From Allolucifera butyrica (GTDB taxonomy: Bacteria; Bacillota; Negativicutes; Sporomusales; UPPP01), in NCBI RefSeq assembly GCF_900476375.1, contig NZ_UPPP01000094.1, positions 62,001 to 126,000 of the forward strand: 64,000 bases of DNA, written 5' to 3'. Shown piece after piece: positions 36,965 through 44,559 of this stretch. The notes under the pieces were generated by a model. That model saw nothing but the letters and a program-made list of their open reading frames with translations. It made no database searches and had not been told where the DNA came from. Position numbers and translations under genes: made by a program. The stretch's first letter is position 1, and each line of letters opens with the position of its first letter.

Positions 36965-37102
36965 AAACTTTGCGGATACAAGATAATGAAACTCCCGTAT
37001 AGCTCTAGTCCGAGCAGAGAGAAACTGTCGCAGGCGAAGGTACGGCTGCACGGAGGTGCAGGGGTGGAATTCCCGTGGGCATAGATGCCGTCCGCAAAGT
37101 TT
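36965..37102 (+). ncRNA. Candidate structured RNA closed by a 12-bp helix
   Basis: AAACTTTGCGGA (36965-36976) pairs perfectly with TCCGCAAAGTTT (37091-37102), directly followed by TTCTATAT. Inside are CCGTA (36995-36999)/TACGG (37041-37045), hairpins GCTC/GAGC (37002-37015), CTGCAC-GGAG-GTGCAG (37046-37061) and GGCA-TAGA-TGCC (37078-37089). The layout is a multi-branched fold, not a simple terminator. No ORF with an RBS fits. It lies between the HTH and SHOCT genes of the element. I could not match it to a riboswitch or ribozyme class. Confidence 0.6.
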
Positions 37103-37141
37103 TTCTATATTATAGGCATAGTTGGCAAGGAGGAAGTGATA

Positions 37142-37288
37142 ATGAAGAAAGAGCTCATCCAATATAGCATGCAGATTGCAATGTTAAAACAGTTACTTTC
37201 CCGTAGCTTGATTACAGCAGATGAGTATAAGGCAATCAAAAGTAAATTAATGAAAGATTATGGGATTACATCTGACATTATGGCTTGA
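37142..37288 (+). CDS. SHOCT-domain peptide
   Basis: 48 residues. LKQLLSRSLITADEYKAIKSKL is the short C-terminal SHOCT helix pair. AAGGAGG lies 8 nt before ATG 37142; the frame is open further upstream but without an RBS. Such peptides often precede serine recombinases on mobile elements of Firmicutes; an accessory role in recombination is inference. Confidence 0.75.
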   Translation: MKKELIQYSMQIAMLKQLLSRSLITADEYKAIKSKLMKDYGITSDIMA

Positions 37289-37373
37289 ATTGTATCTACT
37301 TTATATTTATAATTAGAGATATAAAGAAAATATAAAATAAGTATAGAGTAAATACAAAGTGAGGTGGTTGGAT

Positions 37374-39167
37374 GTGGCTGAAGTCGAAGTTATAAAAGCA
37401 AGACAGGACTTATTAGTTCCAAGAAGGGGAATTGGAATTGAGCAGTTAAGGGTTGCGCCATATTGTAGAGTTAGTACTGATGATGAGGAACAGTTAGACA
37501 GTTATAAATCTCAAGTTACATATTATAAAGACCTTATTAATAAAAAGAAGGAATGGATATTAGTCGATATTTATGCTGATGAAGCAATTACAGGTACTAT
37601 GGTTACGAAGCGGGAAGATTTTCAACGGATGATCAATGATTGTTTAAATGGCGACATTGATATGATTATTACAAAATCTATATCACGATTTGCCAGAAAT
37701 ACATTGGATACGCTCAGATATGTCCGCATGTTAAAGGAAAAGAATATAGCAGTCTTTTTTGAGGAAGAAAACATTAATACCCTGACTATGGATGGAGAAC
37801 TGCTTTTAGTCATTTTAAGTTCTGTAGCGCAACAGGAAGTTGAGAATATTTCTGCGCATGTAAAAAAAGGATTAAAAATGAAAATGCAACGGGGAGAGCT
37901 AGTTGGCTTTCAAGGGTGCCTTGGCTATGATTACAATCCAGAAGATAAAAGTCTCACTGTTAATGAAGAGGAAGCAAAAACGGTTCAATATATCTTTCAA
38001 AGATATATTGAAGGAGCCGGAGGAAGTATAATTGCCAGAGAACTTAAAAATTTAGGTGCCAAAACAAAGAAAGGGACAGCAACGTGGGCAATTAGTACTG
38101 TAATGGGTGTTATAAAAAATGAAAAATATAAGGGTGACATTCTACAGGGAAAGACGTTTACAGTAGATCCCATTTCTAAACGAAGGCTGGAGAATTTTGG
38201 GGAAGAGGATCAGTTTTATGTCCGAAATCATCACGAGCCGATTATAAGTGCTGAAACGTTTGCGCAGGCTCAGGAAATACGACTAAAGAGAAGTGTCGTA
38301 CGGTCTAGGGTTGTACAGAATGGTGGTAAAAGAGAGAAGTTTAGTAGACAATACGCTTTTAGTTGCATGATAAAGTGTGGTTTTTGTGGAAGTACACTGA
38401 CACGACGAAGTTGGCATAGTGGTACAATATATAATAAAATCACATGGCAATGTGTAAAAAGCACGAAAATGGGCAAACAATTCTGTCCTGACAGTAAAGC
38501 TATTTCTGAGGAGGCCATTGAGAAGGCTTTTGTTGAAAGCTATCGCCTCCTATGTAGTGATAATAAAGAAGTGGTAGAAGATTTTCTGAAAAAGATTGCA
38601 GATACTTTAAATGGTACTACTATTCAAAAAGAACTTTTAAAAATAGAAAAGTCGATAGAGACAATAGAAGGCAAAAAAAATAAGCTCATAGATATGCGCT
38701 TAGAAGAAACTTTGGATAAAGAAACATATGATACGAAATATGCAGAGTTACTCCAGGAGTTAGAAATAAAATTAAAAGCAAGAGATCAGTTGGCATCTAC
38801 TTTAGAGGATGAAGCAGGTATAAAGAGGCGAATGTCTGAGTTTAAAAAAGTGTTAGAGAAGAATGGAGTTTTAGATACCTTTGATCGCTATGTTTTTGAA
38901 AGTGTTGTAGAGAAAGTAATTATTGGAGGAATTGACGAGGATGGTAATAAAGATCCTGCTCAAATAACTTTTGTGTACAAGACAGGGTTAAAGAGCAAAT
39001 TAAAAGGTGGAAATTTCAGACCTATAAGGAAAAATGCAAAAAGTAAATTAACGTCAAATCATCAATCTGCTATTGCTGATAAATTGTGTTCAGATATGAC
39101 CGATGAGGCTGAAAAATTGTATCCTGATCATAGCGTCGGCTCATGTGGAATCGGTTGTGAAGATTGA
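37374..39167 (+). CDS. Large serine recombinase
   Basis: 597 residues from GTG 37374 (GAGGTGG just upstream). APYCRVSTDDEEQLDSYKSQ holds the catalytic Ser; DEAITGTMVTKREDFQRM and SISRFARNTLDTL complete the resolvase domain. A recombinase domain and a zinc ribbon (CGFCGSTLTRR, then CVKSTKMGKQFC) follow, with a coiled coil at about 430-500. It should integrate and excise the element. Noticeably more A+T-rich than the topB-mob half of the element, so the element looks composite. Confidence 0.92.
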   Translation: MAEVEVIKARQDLLVPRRGIGIEQLRVAPYCRVSTDDEEQLDSYKSQVTYYKDLINKKKEWILVDIYADEAITGTMVTKREDFQRMINDCLNGDIDMIITKSISRFARNTLDTLRYVRMLKEKNIAVFFEEENINTLTMDGELLLVILSSVAQQEVENISAHVKKGLKMKMQRGELVGFQGCLGYDYNPEDKSLTVNEEEAKTVQYIFQRYIEGAGGSIIARELKNLGAKTKKGTATWAISTVMGVIKNEKYKGDILQGKTFTVDPISKRRLENFGEEDQFYVRNHHEPIISAETFAQAQEIRLKRSVVRSRVVQNGGKREKFSRQYAFSCMIKCGFCGSTLTRRSWHSGTIYNKITWQCVKSTKMGKQFCPDSKAISEEAIEKAFVESYRLLCSDNKEVVEDFLKKIADTLNGTTIQKELLKIEKSIETIEGKKNKLIDMRLEETLDKETYDTKYAELLQELEIKLKARDQLASTLEDEAGIKRRMSEFKKVLEKNGVLDTFDRYVFESVVEKVIIGGIDEDGNKDPAQITFVYKTGLKSKLKGGNFRPIRKNAKSKLTSNHQSAIADKLCSDMTDEAEKLYPDHSVGSCGIGCED

Positions 39168-39407
39168 GAGGATAAAATGCCTATAAATCGAGGCGTTCAG
39201 GCGTTTTGAAGCTTTAGCGATTGTAAGGTAACCCTTAAGAGATAAAAAAGATGACAAAGAGCTTAAATGTGTAAATTCAAGGCTTTCCTGAATTCAATAC
39301 ATCCAAATCTCGTTACCTCCTTGCTATATTTCATCTAAGATAATAAAATGAAATTGACATATTTTGTTGAGTTTTGCTATGAAATTACAAATATGGAGGA
39401 TTGCAAG

Positions 39408-40070
39408 ATGGCGGACAAGCAAATATATCAATTTCCATCAAAAAAACCGATTTCCATGAAAGCAGCATTATATTTGTTTGGACACGGACCCTATAGAGAG
39501 CCAAGAATAATCGAGATGCAATATCTTAGGATATTAAGATATTGTGAAGCATTAGAAAATAAACTGGAAAAGAAAGTTGATATAAAAGGAATTTATATTG
39601 ATATTAATTTTCCTAGAACAGAAAATAAAGAGAAGCTACCTAATCTACAGATTTTGTTGGATGATGTGAAAACACAAAAAATTGATACAGTAATTGTTGA
39701 TATATGTAATGGAGACAGTTTTCAACAGAATAAATACGCTTCAATAATTTGTGCTATGGAGAGAGTCGGTGCAAAAGTTTATAATTGCTATTATGATGAT
39801 GAAAATGTGTTGTTGGCTCAACTAATTAAACATTATGGTGAAAATGTGCATTCATATATGCTGCCAAATGACAGAGAAGAATTTGTTGAATTATTTCCTG
39901 CATTAGCTTCTGAAATTACTTATGAAGTTCTAGAGGATAGGCTTTCGAGGATTTCTGCAGGTAATAATGATCCATTTATAAATTATGTGTATCGAAAGAT
40001 CAATTCTCTAAGAAATGAAAATCCATATAATCGTTCATCGCTACCTTGGCTTAGCGATAAAAACTTTTAG
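39408..40070 (+). CDS. Resolvase-fold protein lacking a recognisable catalytic serine
   Basis: 220 residues from ATG 39408 (GGAGG 8 nt upstream). KGIYIDINFPRTENKEKL, then IDTVIVDICNGDSFQQNKYA and VGAKVYNCYYDDENVL follow the order of a serine-recombinase N-terminal domain, but the YxRVS motif is missing and no DNA-binding domain is present. It may be a regulatory relic of a recombinase. The call is by pattern, not by clear homology. The reading continues in a different frame after the stop (see next entry). Confidence 0.5.
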   Translation: MADKQIYQFPSKKPISMKAALYLFGHGPYREPRIIEMQYLRILRYCEALENKLEKKVDIKGIYIDINFPRTENKEKLPNLQILLDDVKTQKIDTVIVDICNGDSFQQNKYASIICAMERVGAKVYNCYYDDENVLLAQLIKHYGENVHSYMLPNDREEFVELFPALASEITYEVLEDRLSRISAGNNDPFINYVYRKINSLRNENPYNRSSLPWLSDKNF

Positions 40071-40411
40071 AGTTACATCAACTAAAAGAAGATGAATTAG
40101 ACAAAAGAAGACTGATAGAAGAAACTTATATTCTTGGACCTGACCAAACAGGAAAGTTATACGATGAGGACATTGCCAGATTACGCGGACAGAAGAGTTT
40201 CGAATGGGTTTTAAGCAGGCTTAACGATTTGGGATTTCATCATCATGTTAATGAAAAAAAGCATACCTTTATAATGGAATATGGTGGATATTCATTATAC
40301 GCAGACCCTAGAGAAGAAGGGTCTATTGAAATGTTTGTTTATAAAAAAGAAACAGAAGAGGGAACTAAGAAAGACGAGGGGACGGTGGTTGTGTCTTGCG
40401 AGTGGCAGTAA
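40061..40411 (+). pseudogene. Out-of-frame tail, cut by the RAYT insertion
   Basis: The frame is open from 40061 and encodes a charged, helical stretch (LHQLKEDELDKRRLIEETYI, then GQKSFEWVLSRLNDLGFHHH) with no start codon or RBS before residue 40. It overlaps the end of the resolvase-like gene, so a frameshift may have split one longer protein. Its last 11 codons lie in the left REP repeat (40378-40395), so the original C-terminus is lost. Confidence 0.5.
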
Positions 40412-41206
40412 AAGCAGTATAATTTCCATGGGGTGATTATAATGGCAAGAGTTGCCCGGAAAGAAAGTAGTAGTAGTATCTATCATGTAATGATTAGAGG
40501 TATAAATAAGCAGGTAATATTAGAAGATGATGAGGATAATAAAAAATTTTTAGAAGTATTAAAGGTTTGTAAGGAACTAAGCGGTTATAGAATATATGCC
40601 TATTGCCTTATGGGGAATCATATTCATCTGCTGCTAAAAGTTGAAAAAGAAGGTTTAGAACAAATCTTTAAAAGGCTAGGTGCGCGTTACGTATATTACT
40701 TCAATCAAAAATACAAAAGAAGTGGACACTTGTTTCAAGACAGATTTAAAAGTGAGCCAGTAGAAAATGAAGATTACTTAATAACCGTATTAAGATATAT
40801 ACATAATAATCCGGTCAAAGCGGGAATGAGTGTGTCGGTTGATCAATATCAATGGAATAGTTATAATCAGTACATTCATTTCGCATCATTGGTCGACACC
40901 GAATTAGTTCTTGGGATGATGGGGATAGATGAATTTATTTATCTCCATCATCAAGCCGATAATGAAACTGTTTTGGATATCAAAGAAGATAATTTTAGGA
41001 TGACAGATGCTGAAGCAAAAATGATTGTCAAAAAAGTTTGTGGAACAGAAAGCAGCAATGATTTTTTATATTTAGACATTCAGGATCGAAATAGATTCAT
41101 TAAGGAACTGAAGGGAAAAGGTTTATCAATACGGCAATTGGCCAGAATTACTGGGGTAAGTAAAGGAATTATTGAAAAAATTTGAGCGGACACAACCACC
41201 GTCCCC
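40378..41206 (+). mobile_element. RAYT unit between inverted REP repeats
   Basis: GGGGACGGTGGTTGTGTC at 40378-40395 and its exact reverse complement at 41189-41206 bracket a single transposase gene. This is the classic arrangement of REP-associated tyrosine transposases, with no other cargo. Confidence 0.85.
40442..41185 (+). CDS. REP-associated tyrosine transposase (RAYT, IS200-like)
   Basis: 247 residues from ATG 40442. IYHVMIRGINKQ opens the Y1 transposase domain, MGNHIHLLLKVE is the HUH metal motif, and LRYIHNNPVKAGM holds the catalytic Tyr. The C-terminus adds a HTH (LSIRQLARITGVSKGIIEKI). All catalytic residues are present, so the enzyme could be active on its flanking REPs. Confidence 0.9.
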   Translation: MARVARKESSSSIYHVMIRGINKQVILEDDEDNKKFLEVLKVCKELSGYRIYAYCLMGNHIHLLLKVEKEGLEQIFKRLGARYVYYFNQKYKRSGHLFQDRFKSEPVENEDYLITVLRYIHNNPVKAGMSVSVDQYQWNSYNQYIHFASLVDTELVLGMMGIDEFIYLHHQADNETVLDIKEDNFRMTDAEAKMIVKKVCGTESSNDFLYLDIQDRNRFIKELKGKGLSIRQLARITGVSKGIIEKI

Positions 41207-41255
41207 GTGGCTTCTGTCACTGAAATCTACTTTCCTGTAAAGAAATAACATAAAA

Positions 41256-41315
41256 GGAAGCCCCGGTCGAGTAGAAGCGCACCTCATGGTGCGCTTTTTC
41301 TCAACTGGGGCTTCC
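41256..41315. terminator. Nested inverted repeat containing a terminator
   Basis: Outer arms GGAAGCCCC (41256-41264) and GGGGCTTCC (41307-41315) enclose an inner hairpin AGCGCACC-TCAT-GGTGCGCT (41276-41295) followed by TTTTC. The inner part is a good terminator; the outer arms would compete with it or extend it. Confidence 0.7.
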
Positions 41316-41377
41316 CAAGGATGTATGTGCCTTTAAAACGAAGATTTAAGCAATTCTGCAAAAACCTTTTCCTTTAC

Positions 41378-41406
41378 TTGCAATAATCCCAAAATCATCC
41401 TATAAT
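41378..41406 (+). promoter_or_regulatory. Sigma-A promoter in the intergenic stretch
   Basis: TTGCAA (41378-41383), a 17-bp spacer and a perfect TATAAT (41401-41406). It points at the hairpin-rich stretch and, further on, symE. Confidence 0.7.
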
Positions 41407-41412
41407 TAATAA

Positions 41413-41682
41413 CGGGAAAGAAATTGAAAATCGCCATGACCCGTAAGTGTTACGAGCACTTACGGGCTCATGCAGGTGAAGGAACCACCTACACGCAACA
41501 GCTAGCTGTCCATGACGATGATCTATATTATACCCGTATCTTCCTGTATTTACAAGCGACGGTATGTTCGGGTATAGTAGGATGGCAGTCTTGGCAGGGG
41601 CTTAGCGACTGCATGCATTTAATTGACATATTCAAAAATAACAGGCAGGATTAAGAATACGTGAGCCTGTTATTTTGAATTG
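41413..41682 (+). ncRNA. Candidate stand-alone structured RNA
   Basis: Starting near the promoter at 41378-41406, the stretch contains CCCGTAAGTG/CACTTACGGG (41440-41466), AGGTG/CACCT (41474-41490), palindrome CAGCTAGCTG (41499-41508), TATACCCG/CGGGTATA (41529-41576), GCAGTC/GACTGC (41585-41612) and a final 16-bp stem with one bulge (arms 41630-41646 and 41665-41680) ending in TTATTTT. A promoter, five hairpins and a terminator-like end in 270 nt fit a non-coding RNA, though a leader of symE is possible. Confidence 0.45.
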
Positions 41683-41693
41683 CAAACGATGAA

Positions 41694-41738
41694 GCAAAGC
41701 GCATGTGTAGGTTAAATAAAACCTGACATGCGCTTTGC
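41694..41738. repeat. 13-bp inverted repeat upstream of symE
   Basis: GCAAAGCGCATGT (41694-41706) and ACATGCGCTTTGC (41726-41738) are perfect complements; AGGTT/AACCT inside extends the stem. It could be the subterminal palindrome of a lost IS200/IS605 left end, or a leader structure of symE. Confidence 0.7.
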
Positions 41739-41821
41739 AATTTCTTCCTAAGAATACGCTGTTTGCCGGATTTTGCCCTATGGGTGAAATCCTCATCGGC
41801 GTAAAATTAGGAGGAATATAT

Positions 41822-42022
41822 ATGATATCCAAAGTTGACAAAATTCTTGCCGTGCATAACATCATTCAGGATCAAAAAAGAATCCCAATTATCCGTCTGC
41901 AGGGAAAATGGCTGTACAAACTTGGTTTTTCGCTGGATGATAAAGTCTCGGTTGTGGGAGAGGAAGGAAATATATCAATAAAACTGATAAACACAAGGTT
42001 AGACAATATCGCCGAAAAGTAA
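41822..42022 (+). CDS. SymE-family toxin-like protein
   Basis: 66 residues. IPIIRLQGKWLYKLGFSLDDKV, then VVGEEGNISIKL is the SymE/AbrB-like core. SymE proteins are toxins repressed by antisense RNA in E. coli. AGGAGG lies 7 nt before ATG. The last ~10 codons (NTRLDNIAEK) overlap tnpA-derived sequence in another frame, so the natural C-terminus was replaced when the insertion sequence arrived. No antisense promoter is obvious. Confidence 0.72.
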   Translation: MISKVDKILAVHNIIQDQKRIPIIRLQGKWLYKLGFSLDDKVSVVGEEGNISIKLINTRLDNIAEK

Positions 42023-42341
42023 TTGATGATAAAATATCTAACCGTCTAAAAGAAATTTTTGAGTATATTGCGCCAAATTACAATATTGCTTTGCAGGAAT
42101 GGAACCACGACAAAGACCACGTACATATTCTGTTCAAGGCGCAGCCAAATAGCGAATTATCAAAGTTCATCAATGCCTATAAAAGCGCGTCTTCGTGCCT
42201 CATTAAGAAAGAATATCCTGTAATCAAAAAATCCTTGTGAAAAGATATTTCTGGTCGAGAAGTTTTTGCTTACTAACAACAGGTGGTGTACCGATTGAAG
42301 TTGTAAAACGATACATTGAAAGCCAAGGTGAGAAGATATGA
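41989..42341 (+). pseudogene. tnpA: IS605-type tnpA, truncated and interrupted
   Basis: The frame reads KHKVRQYRRKVIDD, then LQEWNHDKDHVHILFKAQ (HUH motif intact), LSKFINAYKSASS, and, after the stop at 42238-42240, KRYFWSRSFCLLTTGG and VKRYIESQGEK with the catalytic Tyr. About ten N-terminal residues between HKVRQ and YRRK are deleted, no start remains, and TGA replaces a codon that is usually Trp or another hydrophobic residue. Confidence 0.85.
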
Positions 42342-43461
42342 ATAAGGCTTACAAGTACCGCATATACCCTGCTCCAGAGCAGGAATTTCTTATTAACAAA
42401 ACCTTTGGATGCGTGCGTTTGTCTATAACAAGATGCTTGCTAACCGCAAAGAGGTTTATGAGCAGTTCAAGGATGATAAGGAAGCCTTGAAACAGCAGAA
42501 GTATTTGCTCCCAGCAGACTTCAGGAAAGAATTTGAGTGGCTAAAAGAAATTGATAGTCTGGCTTTGGCTAATGCTCAACTAAATTTGCAGACCGCCTAT
42601 AAGAATTTCTTTCGAGATAAATCAATAGGTTTTCCAAAATTCAAAAGTAAGCACCATGACAGAAAATCATATACCACGAACAATCAAAACGGTACAATCC
42701 GGCTTATTGACAGTAAAACAATCCGATTGCCGAAACTAAAAGATGTACGGATTAAGCTACATCGGCAACTACCGAAGGAAGCAGTTATAAAGTCTGCAAC
42801 CATAAGCAAAACGCCTACCGGCAAATACTATATTTCCGTACTGGTTGAGTATGAATCCGATATAGAGCCAGTAATACCAACGCCAGAAACAGTACTTGGC
42901 TTGGATTATTCATCAAAATCATTGTTTGTCGATAGCCAAGCAAACAATGCCGATTATCCAAAGTTTTACCGCAAGGCGGAGGAAAAACTAAAGAAAGCAC
43001 AGCGCAAACTATCCAAACGACAAAAAGGTAGTAAAAACCGTGATAAGCAACGCCGTAAAATAGCTAAACTCCACGAGAAAGTAGCCAACCAGCGTAAAGA
43101 CTTCTTGCATAAGCTGTCAAGGCAGATAACCAATGCCTATACAACCGTTGCAATCGAAGACCTAAACATGCGTGGTATGGCGCAAAGTCTTAATCTGGCA
43201 AAGTCCACGAACGACAATGGCTTTGGGATGTTTAAAACATTTCTGGCGTACAAACTTGCAGAACAGGGGAAACAGCTAGTCATGATAGACAAGTGGTTTC
43301 CGTCCAGTAAAAAGTGTAGGTTCTGCAACAATGAAAACAAAGAGCTGGCCCTATCAGATAGAACATGGACTTGTAGCTATTGCGGCGAGAAATTAGACCG
43401 CGATGTAAACGCCGCCATCAATATCAAAAATGAAGGCTGTCGAATGCTCGGCATAGCCTAA
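42338..43461 (+). pseudogene. tnpB: IS605-type tnpB with an N-terminal frameshift
   Basis: ATG 42338 (AGGTGAG upstream) starts NKAYKYRIYPAPEQEFLINK; at about 42415-42422 one T appears to be missing and the reading continues in the frame of 42409 as FVYNKMLANRKEVYEQ to the end. The RuvC residues are intact: Asp in LGLDYSSKS, Glu in AIEDLNMRG, Asp in KLDRDVNAAI; the zinc ribbon is CRFCNN...CSYCGEK. A start at ATG 42409 would give a 350-residue protein lacking the first strand. TnpB is an RNA-guided nuclease in active relatives. Confidence 0.85.
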
Positions 43462-43572
43462 TAAATGATATAGAACCGTTGGGCAAACGGGGATAGCTTG
43501 GTAATTATACTGGCGTTAGCTGGTACGTCCCAAGAAGCACCCACCTCTAAGCGTTAGCGTAGGTGGTGGGAG
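43440..43572 (+). ncRNA. Right end and probable omega-RNA 3' part of the insertion sequence
   Basis: In IS605-type elements the guide RNA (omega/reRNA) spans the tnpB 3' end to the right end. Here the 110 nt after the tnpB stop end in a hairpin, CCACCT (43541-43546) with AGGTGG (43561-43566). A guide would be the sequence just outside, which is now the 3' part of lysR. Expression is not shown. Confidence 0.5.
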
Positions 43573-44435
43573 TATGTCACTAAATCCAAGAAGTGTTTGC
43601 TGTTAGCAGACAATCTGCGGTTTCGTAACCAGACAATTATCGTTTGCGTGGATACGGTGGGTTCAACAATTGTTTTGTAAATCAAGGTGGAATCTGCAAT
43701 AAGTCCTTCTGTAGACTTAGGGACTAACGCCATGCCGATCCCTCTTTTAGCCCAGAGGATATTCATTATAATGCCATCGCATAAGCATACTATGTTTGGC
43801 TTAAATCCGGCTTTAGCGCACCAGTCAGCAAACATAGATTTCCATCGAATTGGCACAATAAGCGGCTGATTAGCAAGCTCAATCAGCCGAATATTTTTAG
43901 GGTCTACTCCACAGCAGCAATTTTGTTTCATTGCTATAACTAATGGTTCATCAGGCAGGGTAATGGATTGATAAATGTCCGAATCAAACGGGGCACGTAT
44001 TATACCAATTTCGATAATACCTTTATCTAATAACTCCAGGATGCGAAAGCCATCACCTTCCCATAATTGGAAGGTAACATTGGGGTATAAGTCGTGAAAT
44101 CGATTAATCAAATCCGGCAGTAATACAGCTCCCGAGGTAGTTACCGTACCCAGCGAAACTGTTCCGGCGGCACCGGAATTGAGTTCAGTGATTTCATTCA
44201 TTGTACCTTCAACCAATTCTAATATTTGTTCTACCCGCGAATGCATCAACTGTCCTGCTTCCGTCAGCTTTATTCTGCGGCTGCCGCGCTCAAATAACTG
44301 AACTCCCAGATTATCTTCCAATTGTTTCATTTGTCTGCTCAGCGCAGGTTGGGCGATATTTAGCCGTTTGGATGCATTGCTGATATTTCCTTCTTCGGCA
44401 ATGGCATAAAAATACCTCATGTCCCGGATATCCAT
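43554..44435 (-). CDS. LysR-family regulator with an insertion-derived C-terminus
   Basis: 293 residues. MRYFYAIAEEGNISNASKRL and NIAQPALSRQMKQLEDNLGV form the LysR winged HTH; the rest is a periplasmic-binding-like effector domain (GTVSLGTVTTSGAVLLPDL). The last ~6 residues (YSHHLR) and the stop lie in the right end of the insertion sequence, so the native C-terminus has been replaced. Divergent from the EamA transporter, its likely target. Confidence 0.87.
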   Translation of the reverse strand: MDIRDMRYFYAIAEEGNISNASKRLNIAQPALSRQMKQLEDNLGVQLFERGSRRIKLTEAGQLMHSRVEQILELVEGTMNEITELNSGAAGTVSLGTVTTSGAVLLPDLINRFHDLYPNVTFQLWEGDGFRILELLDKGIIEIGIIRAPFDSDIYQSITLPDEPLVIAMKQNCCCGVDPKNIRLIELANQPLIVPIRWKSMFADWCAKAGFKPNIVCLCDGIIMNILWAKRGIGMALVPKSTEGLIADSTLIYKTIVEPTVSTQTIIVWLRNRRLSANSKHFLDLVTYSHHLR

Positions 44436-44450
44436 AATCGACTCCTAACT

Positions 44451-44516
44451 ATACCTATTTGTTATATTAGCCATGTATTTTTGATAATTTTATTATATTT
44501 ATAGGTATGCTATAAT
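44451..44516 (+). promoter_or_regulatory. Dyad and -10 between lysR and the EamA gene
   Basis: ATACCTAT (44451-44458) and ATAGGTAT (44501-44508) are complementary; TATAAT at 44511-44516 follows directly. LysR proteins typically bind such divergent intergenic sites. Confidence 0.5.
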
Positions 44517-44559
44517 GCAAGAAATAACGAAGAGGATTTCTTAGGAGGAGAGAAATGGT

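Larger units (their letters stand above)
30210..39170. mobile_element. Integrative mobilizable element (MobQ relaxase, serine recombinase)
   Basis: Relaxase, oriT, two small transfer proteins, topoisomerase III, sigma-like and HTH regulators, SHOCT peptide and a large serine recombinase lie together, between the flavodoxin operon and an insertion hotspot. There is no type IV secretion gene, so it would need a helper. The ends are approximate: the left end must lie in the 65 nt between the flavodoxin and relaxase stops; the right end is placed just after the recombinase. I found no convincing direct repeat at the edges, as expected for large serine recombinases that use 2-bp cores. Confidence 0.72.
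41207..41821. other. 615-nt stretch without a supported protein gene
   Basis: Between the RAYT unit and symE I see no convincing protein gene. The stretch holds a nested hairpin/terminator (41256-41315), a consensus promoter (41378-41406), a run of hairpins that may be an RNA (41413-41682), and a 13-bp inverted repeat (41694-41738). A 76-codon frame at 41424-41654 begins with TTG, lacks an RBS and overlaps the hairpins. Confidence 0.7.
41989..43572 (+). mobile_element. Decayed IS605-type insertion sequence
   Basis: tnpA (truncated, one stop) and tnpB (frameshifted) overlap by ATGA at 42338-42341, in the usual order, and are followed by a right-end hairpin at about 43538-43570. The left end and the start of tnpA are gone, replaced by the symE junction. 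The right end lies inside the LysR gene's 3' end. Confidence 0.82.

Noticed and set aside
36965-37102. T-box, FMN (RFN) riboswitch or HDV-like ribozyme at the element RNA
   Set aside because: GGGGTGGAATTCCC looks like parts of T-box and RFN, and GGCGAAGG like an HDV J4/2, but the order of helices and the conserved cores do not fit any of the three.
30200-39300. Direct repeats marking the ends of the mobilizable element
   Set aside because: Short A/T-rich matches only; none is convincing, and large serine recombinases leave 2-bp cores.
40050-40075. Programmed -1 frameshift joining the resolvase-like gene to the next frame
   Set aside because: GAT-AAA-AAC-TTT-TAG does not contain a proper X-XXY-YYZ slippery heptamer in the right phase; a mutation or separate genes is simpler.
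41424-41654. 76-codon reading frame
   Set aside because: TTG start without an RBS, overlaps several hairpins, stop inside the terminator loop, no recognisable motif.
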